A stretch of DNA of 64,000 nucleotides from CBDCWT01 sp965223305 (GTDB lineage: Bacteria > Planctomycetota > Planctomycetia > Pirellulales > Pirellulaceae): contig CBDCWT010000037.1 in the NCBI GenBank assembly GCA_965223305.1, positions 90,298-154,297 on the forward strand, read 5' to 3'. Numbering within the stretch: position 1 is the first letter of the stretch; every line of letters begins with the position of its first letter. Shown in pieces: positions 35,002-43,569 of the stretch. The notes under the pieces were generated by a model. It saw only the letters and a list, made by a program, of their open reading frames with translations, was not told the DNA's origin and ran no database searches. Made by a program: the position numbers and the translations under genes.

Positions 35002-37853
35002 ACGCCTCCGTCCGGGAAGGGTCAGCAGAATCCCCAACCTCACCTCTGGATGCGTTGCCGCAAGCTCTGCAGGAAGAGCTCTCGCAGATTCTCGAAAGAT
35101 ACCTCGACGAGTTAGAAAGTGGGAAGCGTCCCGATCCCAATCAACTGATCGCAGACCATCCAGAACTGGCCGAGGCCCTACGGCATTCCTTGAGCGGGCT
35201 GGAGTTTCTGTACCGAGCGACGGCGACGCTCGGCGCAGGGCGTGCCCCAGAAGCCGACGAACTGCCCTACCGAGAACTGGGCGATTTTCTAATCAAGCAC
35301 GAGATCGGCCGCGGCGGCATGGGGGTCGTCTATGAGGCCGAACAGATTTCGATCGGCCGCAAGGTGGCTCTGAAGGTCCTTCCCTTTGCTGCGGTCCTTG
35401 ATCAGAAGCAGATTGCGCGTTTCAACAACGAAGCGCAAGCAGCTGGACAGCTAAATCACCCGCACATCGTGCCCATCTACTCGGTAGGATGTGAACGCGG
35501 CGTGCACTATTACAGCATGCAGCTGATCGATGGCCAGTCGCTCGACTTGGCGATTCAAGAACTGCGTGTTTGGGCGGGAGAACTGGACGTCGGCGAGCTC
35601 GGATCAGGCTTGATCGGCAAGTCCTCGGGCGAATGCGGCGGCGGTCGGGATACTGCCGAGCAACCCGACCGGCACGCGGCCGGTGCTGCGACGAACCGCA
35701 GTTTCTCGACGGCGCGGTCCGTCCAGAGCCGAGACCACATTCGGTTGGTGGCGGAGTTGGGAGTGCAAGCCGCAGAAGGGCTGCACCACGCACACGAATA
35801 CGGAATCGTTCACCGGGACATCAAACCCTCGAACTTGCTGATCGATTGGCAGAGTAAACTCTGGATCACCGACTTCGGATTGGCTCGCTGTCAGTTTGGC
35901 AACAACATAACTGTCACTGGTGACTTGCTGGGCACGGTGCGATACATGAGCCCGGAACAGGCCGCGGGGCAGGCGGCGCTCGTAGACCATCGAAGCGATA
36001 TCTACTCGCTCGGCGTTACTTTGTACGAGTTGCTCACGCTTCGCCAGGCATTTCGAGCTGCCGATCGGCAGGAATTGATGCGCCAAATTGAACAACAGGA
36101 GCCCATCGCACCGCGGCAGCTCAACGGCGCCATTCCCCATGATCTAGAGACGATTCTTTTAAAGGCCTTTGCAAAGTCTCGGGACGATCGTTACGAGTCA
36201 GCGCAATTGCTGGCAGAGGATTTGCGCCGCTTCTTGAGCGGCAAACCTACGCTTGCCCGCCGGCCGACGCTGGTTGACCGCACGGCAAAGTGGGCGGTCA
36301 GGCACCGCAAGCTGGTCGCCACGGCGTTTGCAGTCATGTTGTTTGCGTTGTTAGGCACGACCGTCGCGGCGCTGCTGATCGCACGAGAGCAACGCCGAAC
36401 CGCGGGGGCTTTGCAGGCATCTGACGAAAATCTGGCTCGGGCTCGAGAGAACTTTAGACAAAGCCGCGCGGCAGTAGACGAGTTGGGCGCCATGGTCACC
36501 GGCGAGCTCGCAGGGGTGCCGGGGATGGAGAGTTTTCGCCGCTCGCTACTGCGGAAGACACTCCACCACTATGAGCGATTCGTGCAGCAGGCGCAGGGTG
36601 GTTTGGACTTGAAGTTCGACCTGGCCTTCAGCTACTCCAAGATCGGCGAAATCCACGGTCAGCTCGGCGAGTTTTCCGAGGCAGTTGCGGCTTACGAGCA
36701 CGCAGAGCGGCTCTATCGGGAACTCAACCGTGAGCAGCCGGACGTGGCGCGATTCCAAGTCGATCTAGCGTTGTGTTCGAACAACAGGGCGCACTTGCTC
36801 GAGCGGCAGGGCCAGACCGAGCCGGCCTACGCAGCCTACCAGCGCGCAGAGACTATCTTGCGACGGTTGTGCCGACAGCACCCTGGCGAGGGCCGCTACG
36901 CACAGTCGCTGGCCCTGGCGTTGACGAACGTCGGCAGCCTCCAACGGAAGACGGGACAGCTAACCAACGCACTGTCAACTTATCGGGAAGCAGTGACGCT
37001 GCAAAAACGGTTGCTCGTCGCAGATCCCTCCAACGCGGAACTCGCGAGTCAACTTGCAGGATCCTACAACGAACTTTCCTTTCTTCTGGGCACGGAAGAT
37101 CTTGCCGCATCGGCGAACCACAATGACCGCGCCATCGAGATCTTACGGAGGCTTGCCGAGCAGGAACCAACCGACTGGAAATGGGACGCCCAGCTCGCCG
37201 CCTGCTATAACAACCGGGCGGCTATCTACAAGCGAAACGAGAAACTGCAGGATGCCAAGCGGGCTTACGAGTCCGGGATCGCAGTCCAAGAGAGGCTCGC
37301 ACGACGCGCTCCCAATCTCGTCCAGCTGCAGTATGAGCTGGGTGTTAGCTACAACAACTTGGGGCAGCTACTTGCCGCAGAATCTGCCAGCGAGGCGGAA
37401 GAGCGGTTCCTGCTTGCGCGGACGATTTTCGAGAAACTGACAGGAGGTTCTGCAGATTCCCCGCGATACCGTGCCAGCCTCGGTGGTGTGCTCAACAACC
37501 TGGCGCTGCTGCGCGAGCGAGCTGGGGAAAACGACAAGGCGGCAGCCATCTACGAGGAAGCGATTCTCCATCAAGAAACCGCTTGGCAGCGAGCACCCGA
37601 AATCGTGGAGTTTCGTGAGTTGCTGAACACTAGCTACGTCAATCTCGGTCGCCTCCGGCGCGACCAGCAGCGGCCGGACGACACGGCCGCTCTAGCTCTC
37701 AAGCGCAAGCTACTGTGGGCGGGCAATGGAAAACGAAATGAAATTAGTGGCGCGGGTGAGCCGCAGGGTTCGCCACGTCCTGCGCATGAACCGATAGTTC
37801 CTCACGGCAGTCCCCATGAGCCAACCAATGAAGATTCGCCGCCTGTTCTTTGA
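34998..37853 (+). CDS. Ser/Thr protein kinase with TPR ectodomain
   Basis: The start at 34998 overlaps the ECF stop and is preferred over the upstream ATG at 34944. An N-terminal helical region (ELSQILERYLDELESG, PDPNQLIADHPELAEALR) is common in planctomycete kinases. The kinase has GRGGMG, VALK with K126, HRDIKPSN with D274, DFG with D292 and GTVRYMSPEQ. An insert of about 55 residues, rich in Gly, Ala and Ser, separates the hinge from the C-lobe. One span lies at about 439-461, then TPR repeats to the end. The 3' end overlaps the next gene by 38 bases. The substrate may be the sigma factor or the LEPR-XLL protein. Confidence 0.9.
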   Translation: MNASVREGSAESPTSPLDALPQALQEELSQILERYLDELESGKRPDPNQLIADHPELAEALRHSLSGLEFLYRATATLGAGRAPEADELPYRELGDFLIKHEIGRGGMGVVYEAEQISIGRKVALKVLPFAAVLDQKQIARFNNEAQAAGQLNHPHIVPIYSVGCERGVHYYSMQLIDGQSLDLAIQELRVWAGELDVGELGSGLIGKSSGECGGGRDTAEQPDRHAAGAATNRSFSTARSVQSRDHIRLVAELGVQAAEGLHHAHEYGIVHRDIKPSNLLIDWQSKLWITDFGLARCQFGNNITVTGDLLGTVRYMSPEQAAGQAALVDHRSDIYSLGVTLYELLTLRQAFRAADRQELMRQIEQQEPIAPRQLNGAIPHDLETILLKAFAKSRDDRYESAQLLAEDLRRFLSGKPTLARRPTLVDRTAKWAVRHRKLVATAFAVMLFALLGTTVAALLIAREQRRTAGALQASDENLARARENFRQSRAAVDELGAMVTGELAGVPGMESFRRSLLRKTLHHYERFVQQAQGGLDLKFDLAFSYSKIGEIHGQLGEFSEAVAAYEHAERLYRELNREQPDVARFQVDLALCSNNRAHLLERQGQTEPAYAAYQRAETILRRLCRQHPGEGRYAQSLALALTNVGSLQRKTGQLTNALSTYREAVTLQKRLLVADPSNAELASQLAGSYNELSFLLGTEDLAASANHNDRAIEILRRLAEQEPTDWKWDAQLAACYNNRAAIYKRNEKLQDAKRAYESGIAVQERLARRAPNLVQLQYELGVSYNNLGQLLAAESASEAEERFLLARTIFEKLTGGSADSPRYRASLGGVLNNLALLRERAGENDKAAAIYEEAILHQETAWQRAPEIVEFRELLNTSYVNLGRLRRDQQRPDDTAALALKRKLLWAGNGKRNEISGAGEPQGSPRPAHEPIVPHGSPHEPTNEDSPPVL

Positions 37854-38931
37854 ACGTTGTGAAGACCGCTTGCTGCTCACCGCGACGGTGGGAGGATTTC
37901 ACAATCCGCAGATCGACGTCGCCGCTCAGAGTGCCAACACTGTCGAAATCTCGCGGACCGCGTCAGCTGAAGGTGGATTCAATGTGCTGACCGGGAATCT
38001 CAATCTATCGGTTTCGGATACCGCCGCAGCCTATTCCGATTTCGCAGGCGATCGGTCGAATGTTTCGACGCGGGACGGGCAGACCAAGTTTGTCGAGCCA
38101 GACACCACCGAGTTCGACTCTCTCCCGATAAAGCAGACGGCCGAGCCACTTCGTCCGTTTGAACCACACGAGTTGCCAGGTACGATGCCGGAGTCGGGTA
38201 GCGAACCAGAGTTCGCGAAAGAGACTCTTGTGGCATCGGTGCTGCCAAGCTCGCGTCGGGCGAGCCCGGTTGACGAGGAGCTCGTCGAGATGACAGCCTC
38301 CCAGACGCAAGCCGACGATCTTGCTCCTCAGCGATCGCTGGCGGCGCGGACGTCGACACCCGGTACTGGCTTCACAGCGAGTGCACGGTCCGGCGGAGGC
38401 TTCGCCGACGTGGCGATTTTGCGCTCGGTGGACGCGGTATCGGACGATACCTCATTCGCGAGGAATGCCGATCAGAGGGTGCGGGTCTTTAGGGCACCGA
38501 GCCGGACTGAGAACTTCGCCGTTATTTCAACGCACACCGCCGCAGAGCTACCCCCGGCTCTGGCCTGGAGCTGGAAGGTCGATGGTGCGCGCGGCGTCGC
38601 TCTGGCGTTCGACGTTGCGGAGGGGCAGCCAGATCACCGCGGGCGCGCTACCAAGGCAAGTACGGTCGAGCTGCCGTCGGATGCGACGCCTAGTCCGCCG
38701 TCGGTGTCGATAGAGCCTGCCACGGAGGTGGACGAGACGAGCGGAAAAGTGACCCGCGGAACGGACTCCTCGCCGCAGAGCACGGATGAGCTCGCGGATG
38801 TCGCCTACGGCCGCCGGCAGCATTTGGCGAGCGCGCACTTCGTCATCATCGTCTCCGGCGTCTGGCTGGTGAAAGACTATTGGCAGCTGTGGCGGCCGCG
38901 GCTCAGCAACCGACGTCGGGAAGCTGTGTAG
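37816..38931 (+). CDS. LEPR-XLL-type membrane protein of unknown function
   Basis: 371 residues starting MSQPMKIRRLFFERCEDRLLL, where FERCEDRLLL is a LEPR-XLL-like signature. The middle is long, polar and low in recognisable folds, rich in Ser, Thr, Ala and Glu. A single membrane span near the end (HFVIIVSGVWLVKDYW) is followed by a basic tail PRLSNRRREAV. The gene begins within the kinase gene, so it is coupled to it. The layout looks like an anchored, envelope-exposed partner of the kinase. An alternative start is the ATG at 37828. No function is known. Confidence 0.7.
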   Translation: MSQPMKIRRLFFERCEDRLLLTATVGGFHNPQIDVAAQSANTVEISRTASAEGGFNVLTGNLNLSVSDTAAAYSDFAGDRSNVSTRDGQTKFVEPDTTEFDSLPIKQTAEPLRPFEPHELPGTMPESGSEPEFAKETLVASVLPSSRRASPVDEELVEMTASQTQADDLAPQRSLAARTSTPGTGFTASARSGGGFADVAILRSVDAVSDDTSFARNADQRVRVFRAPSRTENFAVISTHTAAELPPALAWSWKVDGARGVALAFDVAEGQPDHRGRATKASTVELPSDATPSPPSVSIEPATEVDETSGKVTRGTDSSPQSTDELADVAYGRRQHLASAHFVIIVSGVWLVKDYWQLWRPRLSNRRREAV

Positions 38932-38933
38932 CA

Positions 38934-39062
38934 GTTGTCCGCCAAACTCTGGCGAGTTCGGCTACGTTCCAAATCAGCCGCTGGGCGTTAGCCCACGGTT
39001 CCCCACTCTCCCCTCGGGGAGAGTCGGCCCAACGGGGCCGGAGAGGGGGGAAACCCTGGGAG
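38934..39062 (+). repeat. Mosaic intergenic repeat
   Basis: Blocks ccaaactctggcgagttcggctac, cagccgctgggcgttagcccacgg and stems ctctcccctcggggagag and ggcccaacggggcc follow one another. The remaining DNA to 39413 includes a gtagcaggcacgctccgcgtgccgtccgccg fragment also seen near 30150-30190. No gene is evident. Confidence 0.75.
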
Positions 39063-39413
39063 GGATGATGCAACGTGTCAACTCGGGACGGTTCCTTCTT
39101 TCGGCGACCGTCCGGTTTTGTTCCGCGAGGATCACAAGCTTGCCTTGTCGAGCACACTTCACTGGCCCGCGACTTTTCAGTCGAAAAGTGTAGCAGGCAC
39201 GCTCCGCGTGCCGTCCGCCGCTTGGCAGAGTGACTTCAATGGGGCCACAGCTCTTCAGCCGCGGAAAGGGCGAGCGCCTGGTTCTTGTTCGGCTACCTAC
39301 CCTGGCCTGCCGCACGCAAGGATGCTGATGGAGATCGCCAATGCCGATCGCGGACGGCCTTCAATAATGGGCCTGTTCACTCCGCCTGGCGGACGGCTCA
39401 CGGAGTGAGCCTG

Positions 39414-40544
39414 CTACTTTCTTTCAGATTGCTTGGCGCATAGAAAGGACTCGGCAACTTGATATTGCAGGTCGCCGTATTGGACGTTGGACATGTTCGC
39501 CGTGATCGCGACAATGACACGCTCGCTCGGATAGATCACCAGCTGCGCCCGCCCCCCGACCGATCCGCCACCATGCCCAACCCGTAGACGGCCTTCATCA
39601 TCCGTCGATGTCCGCCAGCCGATCCCATAGTTAGTCTGCTGGCCAACGTTTGTCTGCTGGGATCTCCACAATCGCTGGATCGTCTCGCGCCGCAAAAACT
39701 CCTCGCCAAGATGCGCCGCAGCAAAACGGATCAAATCCTCCGGCGTAGACAGAAACCCGCCTCCCGCCCACTTGTAGCTGTTGTCCACATACGGGGCGTT
39801 CACGATCCAATCGCCCTGACGGGCATAGAAACGGGTGCGGTTCTCGACAATTGCCTGCGGTCGATCGGCAACCGTGTGACGCATCCCTAGCCGATCGAAA
39901 ACCTCGCGTTCCATGTAGCTCAGAAAATCGTCGCCCGACGCGCCCTCGATCACCGCGCTGAGCAAGTTATAGCCGTAACTCGAGTATTGGAACTTCTCCC
40001 CAGGAGGATGGAGCAAAGCGTCCTCAGCAAAAATTGCAATGGATGATTCGACCGACGGAAACGGCTTGCTCATCAAGAACTCGTTCCTCTGATAGTGCCG
40101 AACCCCGGCCAGATGTCCCGCCAGCTGCCGAGCAGTGATCGCATGCTCTTTCTCAGGCCAATACGGCACGTAGTCGCGGACGCGGCGGTCTAAGTCCAGC
40201 TTGCCCTGTTCGATCAACCGCCCGACCGCGGCAGCAGTCAGCGGTTTGGAAATGCTGCCGATGCGAAAACGCGTGTGAGGCCACACCGGTACGCGACTCT
40301 CTAGGTCGCTGTACCCAAACCCCTCGGACCAGATAATTCGCCCCTCTTGCCAAACGGCCACCGACAAGCCAGGAACACGCTGGTCGACCAGCAGCGCTCG
40401 AACCAAATCTCTCGATGCCTCGGTCGGGGTCGCGGTCGCTTGCGACGCCGCTACCTTTTGAGCGTGCAGTGCAGAACATGTGGCCGCACACAGCAGGCAG
40501 ATGAGAAACAGCGTATGAAGCCAAAAGGTTTTCCAGGCAGCCAT
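39414..40544 (-). CDS. Secreted serine hydrolase of the beta-lactamase/LACTB type
   Basis: The signal peptide ends near residue 28 (ALHAQ). SISK at 97-100 is the SxxK motif. YSSYGYNLL at 187-195 supplies the general-base Tyr as in LACTB-type members, and HGGGSVGG is the third box in place of KTG. AITARQLAGHLAGV resembles the LLxHTSG strand with changes. At 376 residues the domain is complete. Such proteins are usually D-aminopeptidases, esterases or peptidases rather than antibiotic-resistance enzymes; the substrate is open. It is transcribed alone, with mosaic repeats on both sides. Confidence 0.85.
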   Translation of the reverse strand: MAAWKTFWLHTLFLICLLCAATCSALHAQKVAASQATATPTEASRDLVRALLVDQRVPGLSVAVWQEGRIIWSEGFGYSDLESRVPVWPHTRFRIGSISKPLTAAAVGRLIEQGKLDLDRRVRDYVPYWPEKEHAITARQLAGHLAGVRHYQRNEFLMSKPFPSVESSIAIFAEDALLHPPGEKFQYSSYGYNLLSAVIEGASGDDFLSYMEREVFDRLGMRHTVADRPQAIVENRTRFYARQGDWIVNAPYVDNSYKWAGGGFLSTPEDLIRFAAAHLGEEFLRRETIQRLWRSQQTNVGQQTNYGIGWRTSTDDEGRLRVGHGGGSVGGRAQLVIYPSERVIVAITANMSNVQYGDLQYQVAESFLCAKQSERK

Positions 40545-40608
40545 AGGTCACACTCGTCTTCTCTTCGCTCTCCCACGGGAGGGCGTGTAGTTATTAAGTT
40601 GATGCGTC

Positions 40609-40765
40609 TTTCGTCACTCTCCCCTCGGGGAAAGTCGGCCCGAAGAGGGGGGGACGCCTCCGGGCAATCACTCCCGGGCAGCCCTCCCCGGACGCTACGC
40701 GTCCGACCCTCCCGCGAGCGGGAGGGTGAGGTGGATGTCCACAAGTTTGTTCAATCATGAAGCGT
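40609..40765 (-). repeat. Mosaic intergenic repeat, reverse orientation
   Basis: Read on the minus strand: gattgaacaaacttgtgg, catccacctcaccctccc, the stems cccgctcgcggg and ggacgcgtagcgtcc, then gactttccccgaggggagagtga. The same order occurs at 62.3 kb. It separates the serine hydrolase and DUF3500 genes. Confidence 0.75.
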
Positions 40766-40807
40766 AGAAGCTGCACAGCCCACGGGGAGGGTGAAATCAG
40801 GATGCCG

Positions 40808-41977
40808 TTAGTGATGCTGTTCGTAGTGCTGCCGCAGGAGGTCTTTGCCGTAATCGTTTCCGTTCGGCGTACGGACCACCGCGTGAATATGGTCGCGGGA
40901 CGGCGCGCGCGATCGGAACGGGGCCACACGACGCTCGTGGTCAAACTCGATCAAAACCACCGGACTATGAACCCGGTAGTAGAAAACGCTGTCGGCCTTC
41001 GTGTCGCCAACCCAGGCGAAATAGGTACGATCGAGATGTTGTTCTACTTCGCTCATCTTTACTTTGGCATGCCCGTCGTCCATGTTGCCAACGTACTCTT
41101 CGATGACCGATAGAAGTAGGCCGCGCTGCCGTTCGTCCAGCTTGGCAGCAGGAATGCCGGCATAGTCAAGGTCGATGTTGTCCCTGTAGGCTTGCGCTAA
41201 TGCGTTGTTTCCGTCTTTGGTCCCCGAGAGAATCGCTTCTCCTTGTTGGTCGGCATTCAAGGCTTGAATCAGAGCGAGCCCCTTGTCCTGCTCGTCCTGC
41301 ATGACGATCGTGCCTTTGAACTTGCCGCTGGTCGCGTGTACCGGCTCGCTGCCAACAAACACTGGGGACATCACGACCTGATCGCCGAGCACGAAGTAGT
41401 TGATGATCAAGTGATGGCCGTCGATTTGCCAGCCCCAGGGCGTGGTCTGCGAAGGCTCGCCCATGATCGTGATCCAGTAAAGCCACTCGCCGTATTCCTC
41501 GAAATTGTCGGCAAGCTCGGCCAGTGTGCCATTCAGCTTCATGATGTCCCGTGACTTCCGCAGGCCCCTGGCACTCAAGCTGGCTTGCATCAGGCCGAAC
41601 GCCAGCTCACGCTGCTGCTCGTCCATCTCGTCGAAGCCAACTCCCTGCCGCTTGTAGAAGTGCCGGTTGTCCCACTTCCGCCACTCCAGATCATCGACCG
41701 CAAACGTCGTCCGCTCCCGCTGCTCGTCGTTCAACCCGGCCAAGAACGCTTGGGCCGCCTTCACGACCGGCTCGGTGCTGACACCCGTCGATTCGATTTT
41801 GAAGAGTCCTTTCTCTATCTGGCCGCCGGCGGCGATGCCGCGAAAGGGCTCGGCGAGCGCTGCTTCTCCGCCGCCGCGCGGGCCCCGTCGACGGCCAGAA
41901 CGCTGGGCGTGGACCAGCACCGCAACAAGCAACACGACGGTCACAGCTGGCATGGTTTGTCTGAGGCGGTATGTCAT
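40808..41977 (-). CDS. DUF3500-domain secreted protein
   Basis: The start at 41977 has GAGGGA seven bases ahead and gives a signal peptide (VTVVLLVAVLVHA). The frame opens five codons earlier but without a site. The body shows DUF3500 features: AFLAGLNDEQRERTTF, W.KWDN.H, the segment WGWQIDGHHL with HH, and SPVFVGSEP. In other family members this domain follows dehydrogenase-like or haem proteins; its activity is uncharacterised. The gene lies 27 bases upstream of the start region limits of the PQQ-propeller gene on the same strand, and may be co-transcribed with it. It is 389 residues long. Confidence 0.85.
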   Translation of the reverse strand: MTYRLRQTMPAVTVVLLVAVLVHAQRSGRRRGPRGGGEAALAEPFRGIAAGGQIEKGLFKIESTGVSTEPVVKAAQAFLAGLNDEQRERTTFAVDDLEWRKWDNRHFYKRQGVGFDEMDEQQRELAFGLMQASLSARGLRKSRDIMKLNGTLAELADNFEEYGEWLYWITIMGEPSQTTPWGWQIDGHHLIINYFVLGDQVVMSPVFVGSEPVHATSGKFKGTIVMQDEQDKGLALIQALNADQQGEAILSGTKDGNNALAQAYRDNIDLDYAGIPAAKLDERQRGLLLSVIEEYVGNMDDGHAKVKMSEVEQHLDRTYFAWVGDTKADSVFYYRVHSPVVLIEFDHERRVAPFRSRAPSRDHIHAVVRTPNGNDYGKDLLRQHYEQHH

Positions 41978-42004
41978 GCGAGATTCCCTCAAGAAAGACG
42001 TTGG

Positions 42005-43279
42005 CTACTGTGCCAGGCAAAACAGGTGGTTTTCGCCACGGATAAACAGTTGGTCGTCCACGGGCGCAGGAGTTGCATCGACGGTCTCGCCGACCGAATT
42101 GGTTGCCACGACCTTTAGCTTGTCACTCGCCTCGATCACCACGGTCGTTCCGCTCCGCCCAGTCAAATAAATGTGCCCGCCAGCTGCAACCGGCGATGCG
42201 TAGATCTGACGAAGTCCGGGGATTCGGCTGGCTAGGTAGTATGGTTTTCCGGTAGCGGCGTCGACACAGGAGAGTTGTCCGCGTCTCTGCTTGTAGAAGT
42301 AGAGTCGCCCAGACAAGAGCAATGGCGACGCGATATCTGGGGCATCGCGAGTGATCGTCCACGCCACGTTAGGTGAACCTTCGATGTCACCGCGGCCGTC
42401 GAGCCGGAAAGCGCCCAGAAACTCGCCGCGAAAACCGCTGCCGATGAACACAAGTCCGTCGCCGGAGACGGCTGAGGCAGCAGGACGGCCGGTCTGGCCA
42501 CTACAGCGCCACAGTTCTCGGCCGGTTTTTAGGTCGTACGCCCGGGCATAGTTCTGCCCGTTCATGACAATCTGCTTGCTCCCGTTGTGCTCGACGACCA
42601 GCGGGGTCGCCCAGCAGCTCGGCTCGTCACGCTTGGCCCTCCAAATCGTCTCGCCGTTGGACTTGTCCAACGCAAAAAGATAGGACTGGCCTTCGTGATC
42701 CCAAGGGACCAAGATCTTGTCGCCTTCCAACGTGGGAGAACTGCCTTCGCCGAAACTATTTCGCGTGTTCATCCGCCCAAAGTCATCACGTTTCCATTTC
42801 AGCTCGCCGGCCATCGTGTAGCAGTAGAGACCGCGCGAGCCGAAATGCGCATAAACATGCTGCCCATCGGTGCAAGGCGACGCCGAAGCGAAACCGTTCG
42901 TGACATGCGTCCCCTGGTGAGGAATCGCTTCCGCGGCAGTCCGCTGCCAGAGCACGCTGCCGTCATTTCGATCGAAGCAGATCAGATCGAATCGAAGCAT
43001 GGGTAAGCGCCTGCCACGTCCGCGCGGTTGGTTGCCGCGATCGGTCGGCACGGCGGTCACGACGAAAACCTGGTCCTCCCAGATGACCGGCGAGCCAGAG
43101 CCCTTTCCGGGAATCTCCGTTTTCCACTGGACGTTCTTGGTACTGCTCCACTCTGTAGGCGGAGTTGCGTTGAACGCGACGCCGTTTCCAGTTGGTCCGC
43201 GCCAGTGCCCCCAGTTATCGGCATCGACTTGCGGAACTAGCAGCAGTAGGGAAGAAAGTGCGAGAAGGGATTTACTCAT
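42005..43279 (-). CDS. Secreted PQQ-like beta-propeller protein
   Basis: The start at 43279 yields a signal peptide (LLALSSLLLLVPQVDA). The rest, about 425 residues, is a run of propeller blades with the PQQ repeat pattern: SPVIWEDQVFVV, LICFDRNDGSVLW, LYCYTMAGELKW, LFALDKSNGETIW, and AYDLKTGRELW, each with the YALDAxTG-like end. PQQ-type outer proteins without a cofactor cysteine or dehydrogenase core are common in planctomycetes, where the role is mostly structural or unknown. It is followed on the same strand by the DUF3500 gene after about 27 bases. Confidence 0.85.
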   Translation of the reverse strand: MSKSLLALSSLLLLVPQVDADNWGHWRGPTGNGVAFNATPPTEWSSTKNVQWKTEIPGKGSGSPVIWEDQVFVVTAVPTDRGNQPRGRGRRLPMLRFDLICFDRNDGSVLWQRTAAEAIPHQGTHVTNGFASASPCTDGQHVYAHFGSRGLYCYTMAGELKWKRDDFGRMNTRNSFGEGSSPTLEGDKILVPWDHEGQSYLFALDKSNGETIWRAKRDEPSCWATPLVVEHNGSKQIVMNGQNYARAYDLKTGRELWRCSGQTGRPAASAVSGDGLVFIGSGFRGEFLGAFRLDGRGDIEGSPNVAWTITRDAPDIASPLLLSGRLYFYKQRRGQLSCVDAATGKPYYLASRIPGLRQIYASPVAAGGHIYLTGRSGTTVVIEASDKLKVVATNSVGETVDATPAPVDDQLFIRGENHLFCLAQ

Positions 43280-43409
43280 GTGATTTTCCGCATGAAGTTT
43301 GGGAATTCGGAGTTTACGCGTGGGTTTGATTCTACGCTTTGGCAACCCTTGCTGCGACACGGGCACTCCCCCACACCCAAGGCCGTTTCTGGCAGCCGAA
43401 TTTAGCAGA

Positions 43410-43520
43410 ATTTGCAGTCCACCAAACCAAACTCTGGCGAGTTCGGCTACGATCTGGCGAGTTCGGCTACGATCTGGTTTTGGCCAAACTTTGGCCAGTT
43501 CGGGCTACGATTCGTCATCA
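43410..43520 (+). repeat. Short tandem copies of the ggcgagttcggctacgatctgg block
   Basis: The unit tggcgagttcggctacgatc occurs in tandem with variants (tctggcgagttcggctacga, ttggccagttcgggctacga). It is the left-hand block of the mosaic intergenic element, here amplified without the stem-loops. Nothing else is seen between 43280 and 43570. Confidence 0.7.
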
Positions 43521-43569
43521 CGCCATCGCGCACAAAAGTCGATTTTATTGACGTGGGCTGTTAGGTTGA

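Noticed and set aside
43410..43520. Short direct repeats as a possible CRISPR array
   Set aside because: The units are back-to-back variants of the mosaic-repeat block with no unique spacers and no cas genes nearby.
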